From assembly GCA_012934845.2 (NCBI GenBank), contig WNNJ02003776.1:372001-436000 (forward strand): a stretch of DNA of 64,000 nucleotides, read 5' to 3'. This document shows positions 22,094 to 33,540 of the stretch, one piece after another (the stretch's first letter is position 1; the number at the start of each line of letters is the position of its first letter). This DNA comes from Pomphorhynchus laevis. Lineage: Eukaryota; Acanthocephala; Palaeacanthocephala; Echinorhynchida; Pomphorhynchidae. Below the pieces are notes generated by a model that saw only the letters and a program-made list of their open reading frames with translations, made no database searches and was not told the origin of the DNA. The translations under genes were made by a program, and so were the position numbers.

Positions 22094-22239
22094 AAGAAAA
22101 TAGTTAGAAGACTGAAGAGCTACTGATTTCTATTGTTGTGTCTGATCTGGTTTATTGCATGTTTCTTTTTCTTTTTTTTGTGTAGTTAAGAAAGTCTTTA
22201 TTTATTTATTTATTTGATATATCAAATAACTCAGGGGTT

Positions 22240-23551
22240 ACTTCTTTACAAATTACGCAGCACTTTGAACAGCAAGCAAAGAGAGCATGTAATGTAATCA
22301 TTCGTGGTTTACAAGAATCCTCTGATGACGAACAAGAAATGCACAACATCTTGAAGGTTCTTGATATCACGTGGATTCGAGCACGAAAATTCGAACACGT
22401 CGATTTAGTGCCAAACGTTCAGACTGCCCTCCGGGGATGCTCGTAACGACCAAAGAGTATACGATAAACCTATTACTAGCTAGGAAATTACGTTTAAAAA
22501 GTGTTTAACAGTTTAAACACATGTATGTAAAGGCTGATATGTCTCCGCCAGAACACGAAGCAGAAAAGAGTATACGGCAGCAGCTCAATGAAAAACGTAA
22601 GGCCGATCCGTCGACATCGTATGTTATTATGAATCATTAAATAGTGAGAAAACAAACCAGTTAGCAATTCGTGTTCTCTGATGGAATTGACCGTACATAA
22701 TACACACCCAACTTTAGTTCAGGAAGTAGTTAACGATATTACGATCGACCCACAAATGATGAAAATATATGACTAGCAAAGCCAACAGTCCGTCAGCACT
22801 ACAGTGATATTGGTTGTACTTCGCTTCCTGTATTACTATTCAATGTCGAGGGCTTCCATTTATTAATAGATGAGAGTTTTATTAATATCTCTCTCAATAC
22901 TATATTTATTATGTTTGTGGCAGTATATTTCAATCCTTCCAACTCAGCTGGAGATATTATTGATGAGGTTTTACAACACCTAAATCTTAGTCATTTGTAC
23001 AAGCCCGTGTAGTAGCAGGTGATTTTTACGCCCGCTTTGAATTACCTGTTAGCTCAAAATTGGTGTCGTTAATTAATTATTTTCGAATGATTGGGATGGA
23101 ATTGCATGTCCCCAAAGAAATGTGGTCGTATGAATCCTGAAATAGTTCGTGAAATGATGTGGACATCATTTTCACGAACCTTCCTGTTCAGATATTACAA
23201 CCTGAACTTGCTAGCTCTTGGTCTCTCTTACGCAAACATAAACCGGTTTCTTGTCAAGTCCGAATAATGAAGAATACAGAACATGTTCATGTCTCCAGCT
23301 CAACTATCCGTTTATTCAGACAGTCCGATTTGAATATTAATGCAATTAACGATGCATGTGCATTGCTTCTACGGGGGAGATGTTGAGGCCAGTATTGCCT
23401 TGACTCGTGACGCATTTTTATTGTCTTGTCGACAAAGATACAACTAGAAGTAAGTACTCTCCGTAAGCCAGATTGGTTACGCGCGTGTCAGTTTAAGTTG
23501 ATTGCTTTAAGTAAAAAATCAAGATTTGATTATTCCGTTCGTAGTGAGTTT
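22240..23551 (+). mobile_element. LINE-B 5' half: ORF1 and endonuclease remnants
   Basis: The + strand first shows an ORF1-like block (RACNVIIRGLQESSDDEQE, about 22285-22345) as in the N-terminal part of LINE ORF1 proteins. Broken pieces of an APE endonuclease follow: FNPSNSAGDIIDEVL, VAGDFYARFELP (GDFNx box, about 23010-23050) and DIIFTNLPVQ at 23160. Several stops and frameshifts interrupt it. The copy is cut by an LTR element at 23557 and resumes at 24896. Confidence 0.75.
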
Positions 23552-23556
23552 GTCGT

Positions 23557-24890
23557 TGTTATGAAACTATAAACTATTGATTTAACTTCTATTTGTAGAT
23601 AATTTTGAATAAAGCCTTTTAAATCTCTATTTGTTCAATTCTAATTATCGGTTCAATTTATTCAAAATCATTACATGGACAAATTACTGAAGCCGTTAAT
23701 TCTTGATTTGAGTCCTGATCAACATAAATGTTCTTTTGAATGGAATCATTGGTACAAAAGATTCGAAGCGTTTTTACGATCAATCAATACGATTACTGAA
23801 CCTTAAAAATACGATCTTCTGGTCAATCACGTGACTTCATAAGTCTTCGAATTAATGGACGGTTGTGAATCCTACAACGATGCAGTAACTGCACTCAAAA
23901 GAGCATTTCAGAAAGGAACAAGCGACGTTTACCTTCGTCATAAACTTCGTAGTTTACGTCAAGAATCGACGCAAAAAAGTCATCAATTGCTTAACTCAAA
24001 TCTTCACAATTTTCGGCTTGCCCGATAACATTCACACGGATAGAGAAACTTGTTTTACCTCCACCGATTTCCGTCGTTACCTTTTACAAAAAGGAGTATC
24101 ACTATCTCACTCTACACCATATCATCCCCCTTCCAATGGACAAGTCGAGAACTACAATGGGATGATTTTGAAAGCAATTTCCCTGCGGTTGCATGATTTA
24201 CCATTGCCTGTTGAGAAGTGGCCAACGATTCTGCCTGACGCATTGCATTCAATTCGATCATTACTATGCACCACTACTAATGAAACTCCTCATTCAAGAT
24301 TTTTCAAATTCAGCAGACGAACCGAAAAGGGAATTTCCTTGCCAGAGTGGTTAATATGCTCTAATGACCTATATATTAAGCGTTTTGATCGTCAAACAAA
24401 ATACAAAGTACCTGTTGAACTCGCGAAATTGATTCCTGATAATTCCAATTATGCAATTATTGAACGAGAAAATGGTTGTCAGGACACTATATCAACACTA
24501 CTTATCGAGATGTCCCAGTACTATCAAATCATCCGATTTTCAGAACGCTCAACCAGAAATACATCGGGATTCTCAAGAGATACATGAACGTACATTATCT
24601 AACGATGGTAATTATAATTTGGATGATTGTCCGATTTCAACAGACGTAAATCCAAATGCCTTTCATAAGTCCGATGAAGAAGCATTTACGCCAGGTTATA
24701 AAATGAACGAAATACCTAGTATGCAATTCAGAAGGTCGTCAAGAAAAACTAAACAACCTTCACATCTCAAAGACTATATTGCTGCGGTAAATGTTATGAA
24801 ACTATAAACTATTGATCTAACTTCTATTTGAAGATGATTTTGAATTAAGCCTTTTAAATCTCTATTTGTTCGATTATAATTATCGGTTCA
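23557..24890 (+). mobile_element. LTR retrotransposon fossil (Ty3/gypsy-like), inserted in LINE-B
   Basis: Two 99-bp LTRs (23557-23655 and 24792-24890), each TG...CA, are flanked by the 5-bp target duplication GTCGT (23552-23556 and 24891-24895). Recognisable parts between them are a gag-like start at about 23675 and a large piece of integrase, from the catalytic core into the C-terminus (about 24018-24590). The LTRs differ at about six of 99 positions, which implies moderate age. The element is broken and much shorter than a working member of its family. It is younger than LINE-B, into which it inserted. Confidence 0.85.
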
Positions 24891-24895
24891 GTCGT

Positions 24896-26745
24896 ATTAC
24901 GCATATTATATTGTAAGAAGGTGGTATTATTGCGAAAAGTCCGATTGCTAAAAGAGGAACAACATCTTATTGTTTCAGCAGAGAGTGCGCCTTGGAAGAT
25001 TTTAATCGCAGGTTTAATATTTCGACTCATATATCTCTATCGGATTAGTTATCGCATTTTAGTGAAGTCCTCCATAGTCCATCGGAAGAATCGGTTATTA
25101 TAACTATACCAATTAACTACATCTCCTATGAGGACAACTTAGATCCACTTAATGCTTCTTTCACAGATACTTAAATTTATGAAGCTTTGATAGCTATGAA
25201 AGACAGAAAAGCGTCAGGTTTGGATGACCTATGCGACGAATATCTAAAGGCTGCATTCCATTACTGTGGAAATTTTGTGAAATTCCTTTTTGATGCATTT
25301 TGCGGTCATCTATTTCCTTCCGCTTGGTTCCGTTGTATTATTAAGGTGCTCTATAAAGGAAAGAGTGATGCAATTGATTTCAATGCGTACTGTGATATCG
25401 CATTACTGAAACATTCGTACAAATTGTTGACATTGGTTGTCTCAATAAGACTGTATTCAAATCGAAGTGCAGTTCTTTCTATTGGACAGTACGGGTTTCG
25501 ACCTAACCGTTCAACAATTGAAGCTTTGAAAAGTTGTTCGAAATAAGATCCATAACTGCTTCGCGGCTCGCAACTCTCTCTATATGCAGTATTCATATAC
25601 TTCAGCAAAGCGTTTGATCTGGTTGATCCACAGGTTCTACTTACGAAATTATCGACAATAGTAAATATATCGGGATCAACGCTGATGCTTTTACATTCTA
25701 TATTACAGCCTAGCTCACTGCGTATCTCAGACGGTATTAGTCTATCGGACGCGTTTATCATTGATTGAAGTGTTCTACAAGGTGATCCGTTAAGTCCCCT
25801 TCTGTCTTTGTTTTTCTTGTCTGATCTTCCGTCCAAACTTTAAAACTTGCACGGAGAAGTAATTTCAGTGCTATATGGTGACGACTTAGTAATATTGACC
25901 AATACATATCGAGCGACCCAATGTGCCTTAGATAATCTTGACGTATTTTTTACAGTAAATAAATTAACTGTAAATCTCGAAAAATCAAAGGTGATCAAGT
26001 TTAGACGAGGAGGAAAACTTGCACGTAACGATGTTCTACGGTTGAAAGGTGAAAATCTGGATTTCAGTCCGAGCTATGATTATTTAGAGGTTCATCTGCG
26101 ATCTAGATGGACTTTTACAGAACACATTAATAAGAAAAGTGCGAAGATAGCTTTGCAACATCAGCATAGGCAACCTATCCTTTCAAGGAGCTCTGCGCTA
26201 CTTTAATGTGATGCTTCGTCCAATTATTGAATATGGATTGCGAGTGATTTGGGGAGATCTGAATGCGTTAAATTTCCAACAATTAGACAAGTGTGGGTGA
26301 CATTTCGTTAAAAGGATCGTTGGGATCTCGCCTAAATGATCATCTTCATTGATGCCGTGTCTATCGCAAATGGACCCTTTATCTGTCCAAATCCGCGGAG
26401 TCCTAAATTTGCCAATAACTGACGAATTTGAGTGTAGCCCAGCGCATTTCTTTGAAAAGAAATCGCAAGTGAACCCAGAGTTTTCGCTTACACCACTGAT
26501 GGTACAAGTTGCATGACAATATCCGAGAGCGTCCAAACGTTCACTAATTTGGAGAGCTCCAATTCATGGATATCACAGAAAACTGTGTGCCGTGACTATT
26601 CCTTTGCATACGAGAGATCATTTGTGTATATGCAAGTTCTATCTACAAGGGTGTGAAGCTCTTAACCATATTTTCGATTGTGTGGTATTAAAATTGTGGT
26701 CGTTATCAAAAATTGATAGTGTGTGAATGTAATTTTCATTCGCTC
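24896..26745 (+). mobile_element. LINE-B 3' half: RT and cysteine-rich C-terminus, decayed
   Basis: Resuming after the LTR element, the + strand encodes RT blocks: MKDRKASGLDDLCDEYLKAA (25187), FRCIIKVLYKGKSDAIDFNAY, GQYGFRPNRSTIEAL, FSKAFDLVDPQVL (motif A) and a VLQGDPLSPLLS block (motif B). SVLYGDDLVIL follows (motif C, 25865-25900, YGDD for YADD), then LTVNLEKSKVIKF. The tail has HLCICKFYLQGCEALNHIFDC (C-x-C...C...H...C; 26615-26680). Multiple frameshifts make it a dead copy. It may be CR1- or RTE-related; I cannot decide which. Confidence 0.8.
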
Positions 26746-26844
26746 ACTTGCTTTACAAACTGCACCCCATATTAGACGTTCACATCGACACGGGTGAAAG
26801 CCTTTATAATAACAAAGAAAATAACTCATACTTGTGCTTATACA

Positions 26845-27475
26845 TATTTTTGCATGAGCATTCATGCATACCATATAATATAAAATATAATACATTAAAT
26901 AATGAAATTGTAAGAATTACAACAATATGAAATGATATTGGCTTTCTTCAAAATCATTTTAATAATTTAATAGATACATATTTTAAACTAGGTTACTATA
27001 AAAATAACATCAAGCAGAAAATAGTAAAATATATAAATCAACACAATAATATAAAGAATAAATTTAAACTCTTAAGTGGCAAATTTTTATGGATGGATAA
27101 TAAATAATATACTTTGTATTAGAATAAGATACTAGATAGCTTTATCAGAGGAAATACATCATTAGCATGTATTTGGCCCAGCTGATATGTTGGGTATATG
27201 AATTAGGGGCCGAAACCTAATAGCATAGCAGTTCCTCCTAATGACGTCTAATTCTTATTCTGATACAACGTCTGTTATTTATTACTCAATTCATAAAAAT
27301 GACTTTTATTTTAAATTTAAATTTTTTATTTTAACTTGATTTAAATTATAGAAAATCTAAAAACAATTATTTATTTTATTATTTAATTATTAAATTTTAA
27401 TTTATCATTATTATGCTTTGTTTATTTTATAATTATATTAAATACGTAGACTCAGTTAGCTGATTTGATTTATTC
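26845..27475 (+). mobile_element. PLE-N 3' end, 5'-truncated
   Basis: This is the last ~85 codons of the RT (HEHSCIPYNIKYNTLNNE, then KLLSGKFLWMDNK) with a frameshift, then the full structured 3' UTR (27115-27270) and the terminus ATACGTAGACTCAGTTAGC (27443-27461). In the 3' RNA, CTGATGA has changed to CTAATGA and CCTCT to CGTCT, so the closing helix is weakened in this copy. Confidence 0.85.
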
Positions 27476-28140
27476 AATGTATGCATTGTGTTGGTTCTCT
27501 GTGTATTCTTTTGTTTGACAATCTGGTTTTTATGTTTTTTTGTTTGCCCACAACTGCAAAGCTAAGTAGCTTAATAAATTCGCCTAATTATTATTAATAT
27601 TTAATGAAAAACATTTGTTTGTCTTATTACTTACAATACAATTATTTATAACATCACAATCTTTAACAAATTTTTCTGTTACATCTAAAAGATCCAAAAT
27701 TAAAATCTTTAGTACTTACGTATGATTCAAATATGTTTGTGTATATGGAACTTGTGTAAAGTCATAATTTTTTACGTTTCTTTTTCGGTATCACCACCTA
27801 GTTTAGTTGACTCAGACTAAACTTAAAACGGGCCGTCCAGCAGCATATGACATCCATCAGCATCCGACATCCCAGCTTCATGTTGCAGTCTGGAACAATA
27901 TCTAGAAATATCTACCACCTTTATTCCACGTGCTACGCAACCTGAAATTTATATTTTTATCATAAATATATCATAATTACTAATTATAAAGAAAAATTTT
28001 ATAAATAATGTTGTTATTTTTAACTATATTTTTAGCAAATAATTTTATTAATAAAGACAATAATAATATAATATACAATTTTGGGTTACTCGCAAATGGG
28101 TCCGTTTTATTATTGTCTTCAACATGTCATCGAAAGTGAA
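27476..28140. other. AT-rich spacer, no gene seen
   Basis: No coding similarity, RNA gene or repeat boundary was recognised. It contains short homopolymer-rich stretches only. Confidence 0.4.
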
Positions 28141-28149
28141 AAAGTTTTA

Positions 28150-30020
28150 TTTTTGATCACGACGTCCTCCGATAGCCGTGGCTGCAATGCGATGTAGCCC
28201 TTACCAGACAGAATACCAACCGATTTCTTATAGTTCTGGTACAGTCCGCGTAGGATAGGTCTGACAATAATGCTATCCTTGTAGCTACTCTACGAATTAA
28301 TTGATCTGCATCCGAACCTGCACCTCCAGTCGCCGAGAAGACAACGGGCTTAAAAATGCCACGTTCCACTGTGATTACACAGTCCTCATATTTGGATCTT
28401 TTATGGGACTCATGGAAAACGAAAGATGCCACAGCGTTGGATTTAGAATACGATTGAGCCAAATGATTGAAGACAACGACATTCAAAATGTCCGCTCAAA
28501 ACGATTCTTTGAGAGTCCGATACAGGCAATGTCGAGGCGTGCGTCCGGATCACTACATGTAGTGTTTCGTTCAAACTCAATATTATGCGGAATATCGGTC
28601 AACACAGGTTCAAATTCTATACTGTGACATACATCATCTAATTCCTTGGCAAGTAGATCGCAAATTGCGTTGTGTCGCACGATTGGCTGTCCTCCTCGTT
28701 TGCAAGATAACATATGTGAGACTTGTACCGGGTCGCCGCATACACAAACTTGTCGTTGGCAGTCTCTAGGGGTTACACCGTATCTCACAGCAAGACCGTC
28801 CTTGAATTCTCGAGGCGATAAACGATAATTCTCCGAGGATAGAGGAAGTGCAGATAGCCAAGCCGATGCCCCTGTGATTTTTGCATGTTTTATAATTATT
28901 GGCCAGTTAGACGGGGAAGTAGGTACTTAAGAGCTCGATCCATTCTCGACATCAAAGTATTTAGTCGCATATTCTTTATTGACGCCGTGACCTTTTGCTG
29001 AAGATTGCAAAGCTCCAATCCAGTAAGACCCGAATTATAGGTACTACACAACCTCAACGAATTCTCAAATTCCAAATCTGCTGTAAGAATTGGATCCAAT
29101 AAGCCGATTCCATCTAGTTTTAAAGGATTTATAATAACATTCTCTATTGTATTGGAGACTTCACACCCTATCAAAGCATCCAAAAAACCTTCATATATGA
29201 GCTCCCGCAATGGCATTAGTAACTCCGATTCCTATTTTCGTGCATCGGAAGTATTGACTCCATTTCCATTGAATTGAATGTTGTAAGCCTGCATGAGCTA
29301 TATGGGGGGGGTCCAGTTTAGCAACCTCCACTAGACGCTCCAGGATATTTCTCCATTTTTTGATCATCTCGATTAAAAAGTTCTTGACAAATTCACTGAT
29401 ACCAATCGGCGCCCCAAGCACTTCAATCCCTTCACATTGTATCCGCACGTCTCCAAAGTTTAGGCAACAATTTTCCACATAATCATGCATAAGCAAGTGG
29501 GTTTTATTATCATTTACAAAGTACCCATATGATGGATCAACTTCCCGCATGAACGTCCAAACACCTTGCAAATCAACTGGTAGCCCGACAAAATTGGCAT
29601 CATATGCATACCATTTCTAAACCACACGAGGAAATCTAGCTGAAATTTCTCGAATTAAAGGTAAGGAGGCCAACGCAAAAGCTGTTATTGTGAATGGGTC
29701 ACCCTGTGTTACACCCTCACGAGACCACAGTACTTCATCTTCCAAAATCAACGCCGCATCACATGAGCATAAATTTGACAATACTCTTATCAAAGCCAGG
29801 CACGAGAAGCGCACGTTATGAAGCATGACCTTACGGTTTAAATTGTTGAATGCGTTTTTCAATCCACAGCGAGAATGCCCATTTGTGGGTTTCCTAGAAA
29901 AACATCTCGTAAGCTATAGATCGCATGTTCTAGTCCACTTCTTTGCGATGCACACAGTTGGGTTACACCCGCAACATCTTGAAGATCACTTTTGACACAG
30001 CACATGATTGCTTTGCAAAT
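28150..30020 (-). mobile_element. LINE-D: RT and C-terminal PD..D nuclease-like domain, decayed
   Basis: The minus strand, from about 30000 down, reads LKNAFNNLNRKVMLHNVRF and EGVTQGDPFTITAFALASLPLI (motif B), then a region where the catalytic ADD is not in an open frame. It continues with YGYFVNDNKTHLL, IEVLGAPIG and GLTGLELCNLQQ. The C-terminus reads CVCGDPVQVSHMLSCKRGGQ (zinc-binding C-x-C...H...C), VRHNAICDLLAKELDD, then PDARLDIA and VVVFNHLAQSY. The RHN, PD..D and V-V-x-N/D order resembles a restriction-like endonuclease tail of RLE-type LINEs. The final module is DADQLIRRVATRIALLSDLS...CLVRAT. Frameshifts split it into five pieces and the N-terminus is absent. Confidence 0.8.
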
Positions 30021-30169
30021 GATCCAATTAAATCGTTGTTTAAATATTCAAAATAAATAATTACATCTTCATTAATTGCAACGTTATGATTATTAAGAAA
30101 ATTTTAATGGCTAATGCGATCATTTTTAATTTCTTTAAATTAAATAACCACTGAAAGACAGAAAATATC

Positions 30170-30940
30170 AGCAGAATATGGAGGAGGGTGGGTTTAGTTT
30201 AGTGGCAGCGGTAGTCGAGACTTATGGAGGATGGCCCTAAAGGAGAAAAATCAATTCGATTTATAGCACGGTCGATGTCTTGGATAAACGGGATCCCTTA
30301 CAGTAAAGCAGTAGGGCACTTATTTCAGAGAGTATCAGTAGCTCTCATGAGAGGCAATGCAAATGCTATTTTGAAAAGTTTAGATGAACTGGGCCAACCG
30401 TTATTGGAGAAGGACCTAGGACAATGTAAGACCCTACATCCCCGGTTTAATATTGGAACATTCTCAATTCTTAACTCATACACTTCACAATTTCTCAGTG
30501 AACAGACGACCGAACATTCAGAGGTCGAGTTTCCAGAAAATGAAACCAGAAACCGGGTGATTGCGCGTTCTGAGAAGTGTACGAACTATCTCAGGCCATT
30601 GATGTGGATCGATACGAAAAGGAGGAATCGAGTTCGAATCGTTTGATGCAAGAGTTTGAGCTGCCGCACTGTCTCATAAATAACGACACTGATGGATACA
30701 AAACGCTTAACAATTCGATAAGCGCATTAGGCGCAGACGATTTATCAATGCCTATAGCGAATGTCGGGAGAGGGGCGCTAGTCAGGAAGGTGGACTATGT
30801 GGACTCTATGAATAAGCGCGAATGGCTTAACACGATCGAGGAGGGGGTGGCGAGTATGACAAACATCAGAAACGGCTGCGAACGACGAGGAAGCAAAGAC
30901 GACGTTGCAGCGAAATTGACATCGAGAACTCCTTGATCCA
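30170..30940 (+). mobile_element. LINE C-terminal module with polar tail, decayed (relative of 15105-16703)
   Basis: The + strand reads AAVVETYGGW, a frameshift, then IRFIARSMSW and HLFQRVSVALMRGNANAILK, matching the start of the 532-codon frame at 15105. A polar, unrelated-looking tail follows in two overlapping open frames (30224-30646 and 30577-30936). It lies tail-away from LINE-D on the other strand. The shared head with divergent tails suggests a LINE family whose polymerase ends in a fast-evolving disordered extension. Confidence 0.6.
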
Positions 30941-31054
30941 AATGGATCAAAAACAAGACAAGATGAGAAGAACACTAATCACAAAAGGAGTGGAGAGTTT
31001 TCGCTACGGGAAGCAGCAGCAAACAATGATTACAGTATAATGACGTCAGCAGAC

Positions 31055-31799
31055 ATTTAGCACAATCATGTGCTGAATTAGATCGTTCAGGGTGACGGCG
31101 TAACTCAGACCTCCGTCTTCAAGGGGGAAATTGCACAGTTAATCAGTCTCATTATCACCACGTTCTACTCGAACGAGGAAATCTTTGACCGACCCTACCA
31201 AACTCGACTCCTGCAAGGAGCTTGACATCCATATAATTCCCGACAAGGACAACAAGCAGCTGCACATCATCGACACCGACATTGACATGACGAAGGGCGA
31301 CATGGTGAACAATTTGGGAACCATTGCCTGTAGTGGGACGCGGACCATTATGGGGACCCTACAGAGCGAAGACGACATCAGCATGATTGGGCAGTTTGAA
31401 GTATGCTTCTACTCGGCATATTTGATCGCGGACGCGGTCACGGTAGTGTCAAAGCATAATGACGACGAGCAGTACATCTGGGAGCACAGTGCGGGCAGAA
31501 ACTTCACGGTGCGCCAGGACACTACCTGTGAACGTCTGGGCCGAGGGACAGAGATAACACTCTGGCTAAAGGAGGACCAGTTGGAGGAGTACCTTGAAGA
31601 GCGCGAGAGCAAGGACATTGTGAACAAGCACTCCCAGTCCCTCCAGTATCCTATTATGTTGGTCATGCAGAAGGAGCGCGAAAATGAGATGTCTGATGAC
31701 GAGGCTGAGCCCGATGATGCTGATAAGGAGGAAGACAAGATAAACGTGGATGAACAAGCCGAGAAAGATGAAGCAGAGAAGCCCGAGAATTATGCATGA
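31055..31799 (+). pseudogene. Hsp90: Hsp90 N-terminal domain, decayed intronless copy
   Basis: The + strand first shows the Hsp90 start ([25 protein letters not shown]; about 31105-31180). It skips the LRELISNASDALDK segment with a frame change, then stays open from TDPTKLDS (31188) through [14 protein letters not shown] and the linker [10 protein letters not shown] to a stop at 31799. Two ATP-site signatures are damaged: the family's DTGIGMT reads DTDIDMT, and GQFGVGFYSAYL reads [12 protein letters not shown]. The ATP-lid Asn segment is lost. Middle and C-terminal domains are absent. The lack of introns and the truncation point to a retrocopy, though no poly(A) tail is visible. The long open frame is therefore not a working chaperone. 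Confidence 0.9.
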
Positions 31800-32279
31800 A
31801 TTTTTATTATGTTTTGTTTATTTTATAATCACTAAATTATTTTTTATTTATTAAAAGATAAAAAATTTAAAGATTTATAATCTATTAATTGTATCACTTG
31901 AAATCACTAATTGTATCACTTGAAAAGGACTATTGAAATAGTTGAAAATTCGTGATTAACATTCTCTTGTTTCTTCTCGGTCTTTATACTCCGTGAACGA
32001 TTAATTAACACATCGAATGTATCAATGGAGCAATCTAGTAAAAGATTTATTTATTATTAAGATAAATTAAATGATTAATGTTGTTCTTTTAAACATTCTT
32101 AAATTAAATAATAAATAAAAATTGATTTTAATTATCAATACTAAATCTGTAGGAAATGATTATTAAGATAAATTAAATGATTAAAATCATAATGAAAAGT
32201 TGATACTTATTCAAATTTACGATCAAGTTAAATATTAAATTTATTATCGAAATTATTAAATTTAATATTAAATTTACAG
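31800..32279. other. AT-rich spacer
   Basis: Follows the Hsp90 copy. It contains TTATTATGTTTTGTTTATTTTATAA at 31803-31828, resembling the sequence just before the PLE-N terminus (family block GCATTATTATGTTTTG), which may mark an old PLE-N junction. No gene seen. Confidence 0.35.
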
Positions 32280-32525
32280 TATACTAATGAAAGAGGTTAA
32301 TTCTAATGATTTAAATGTAAATCCAACATATGAACGTAGTGAGTTGAATTTAGAAACAATTATTACAAGTCACTGCTCTATAATGGATAAAAAGGGTATA
32401 AAGTTGAATTAGATAATAAAACTATACCTATATTATATTGGAATCAAAAATTACATAAAAATCCAATAAAACCTAGGTTCATATGTAGTGCGTTTAAATG
32501 TACATTAAAACCACTTTCTGTCTAT

Positions 32526-33527
32526 ATGAATAAAATACTTAAAGTAATTAAAGCACATTTTAAAAAATATTGCAAGGTAATCGAAATTAATACTGGTATA
32601 AAACACTATTTCAGTATTAATTCTACAAAAGAATTTTTAGAACAGACAAAAGGAATAAATTTTCAAAATATAAATACATACGATTTTAGTACGCTTTATA
32701 CAAATCTAGATTTAGTAGATATTAAAGAAGCGTTAGTAAAATTAATTAACCTTATATTCGGAAAAAGATATACATATATATGTTATAATAATTATAACGC
32801 CTATCTAACAAAAATTAAACCATCAAATAAATATAAATATATGGATAAAATTGAATTAATAAAATCCTTAAATATTTTGATAAATCAAAATTATTTAAAA
32901 GTAGGGACATCTATATTTAGACAAGTAAAAGGTGTTCCAATGGGTGGTAATAGTAGCCCAATTATAGCTGACTTGTTTTTAAGCTTTATAGAATATGAAT
33001 TTGTTCATAACTGTGTAAAAACTAAATCTAAACAATATAAATATATGAAATATATGTTTCGATACATTGATGATATATGTGTATTTAATTCTAATAATTT
33101 TTATTCAATTAGTGAGCACATTTATCCAGAAAGCCTTATTCTTAACAAAACCAATATTAATGATAAAGAAGGTGTATATCTAGATATGAACATTAAATTA
33201 ACATTAACTAAAACTACTATTAATTTATATCGTAAAGATGACATATTTAAATTTACAAGAAACATATTTTTGCATGAGCATTCATGCATACCATATAATA
33301 TAAAATATAATACATTAAATAATGAAATTTTAAGAATTGCAACAATATGTAATGATATTGGCTTTCTTCAAAATCATTTAAATAATTTAATAGATACATA
33401 TTTTAAACTAGGTTACTATAAAAATAACATCAAGCAGAAAATAGTAAAATATATAAATCAACACAATAATATAAAGAATAAATTTAAACTCTTAAGTGGC
33501 AAATTTTTATGGATGGATAATAAATAA
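32526..33527 (+). CDS. PLE-N reverse transcriptase, partial (motifs A to C-terminus)
   Basis: The 333-codon frame has NTYDFSTLYTNLDLVDI (motif A), about 50 residues of Lys/Tyr/Asn-rich insertion before IFRQVKGVPMGGNSSPIIAD (motif B), and MFRYIDDICVFNSNNF (motif C with the Asp pair). It then reads GVYLDMNIKLTL (D), LYRKDDIFKF (E) and a thumb with HEHSC and INQHNNIKNKFKLL. The long spacing between A and B matches the insertion-in-fingers domain reported for Naiad-type PLEs and telomerase. No C-terminal GIY-YIG follows. All catalytic aspartates are present, but the N-terminal half is missing, so it is not a full protein. Confidence 0.9.
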   Translation: MNKILKVIKAHFKKYCKVIEINTGIKHYFSINSTKEFLEQTKGINFQNINTYDFSTLYTNLDLVDIKEALVKLINLIFGKRYTYICYNNYNAYLTKIKPSNKYKYMDKIELIKSLNILINQNYLKVGTSIFRQVKGVPMGGNSSPIIADLFLSFIEYEFVHNCVKTKSKQYKYMKYMFRYIDDICVFNSNNFYSISEHIYPESLILNKTNINDKEGVYLDMNIKLTLTKTTINLYRKDDIFKFTRNIFLHEHSCIPYNIKYNTLNNEILRIATICNDIGFLQNHLNNLIDTYFKLGYYKNNIKQKIVKYINQHNNIKNKFKLLSGKFLWMDNK

Positions 33528-33540
33528 TATACTTTGCATT

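Larger units (their letters stand above)
18985..22225 (+). mobile_element. LINE-A, nearly complete APE-type LINE
   Basis: This is a two-ORF LINE: a putative ORF1 at 19073-19600, ORF2 at 19634-22093, a short 3' UTR and a TTTATTTATTTATTT tail at about 22196-22220. Base composition is visibly more GC-rich than the surroundings, and decay is slight, so it is the youngest LINE in the window. The 5' boundary is an estimate; I see no target duplication. Confidence 0.8.

Noticed and set aside
31409-31738. Minus-strand open frames opposite the Hsp90 copy
   Set aside because: Antisense to clear Hsp90 protein similarity; Ser-rich translation is the usual shadow of acidic Hsp90 sequence.
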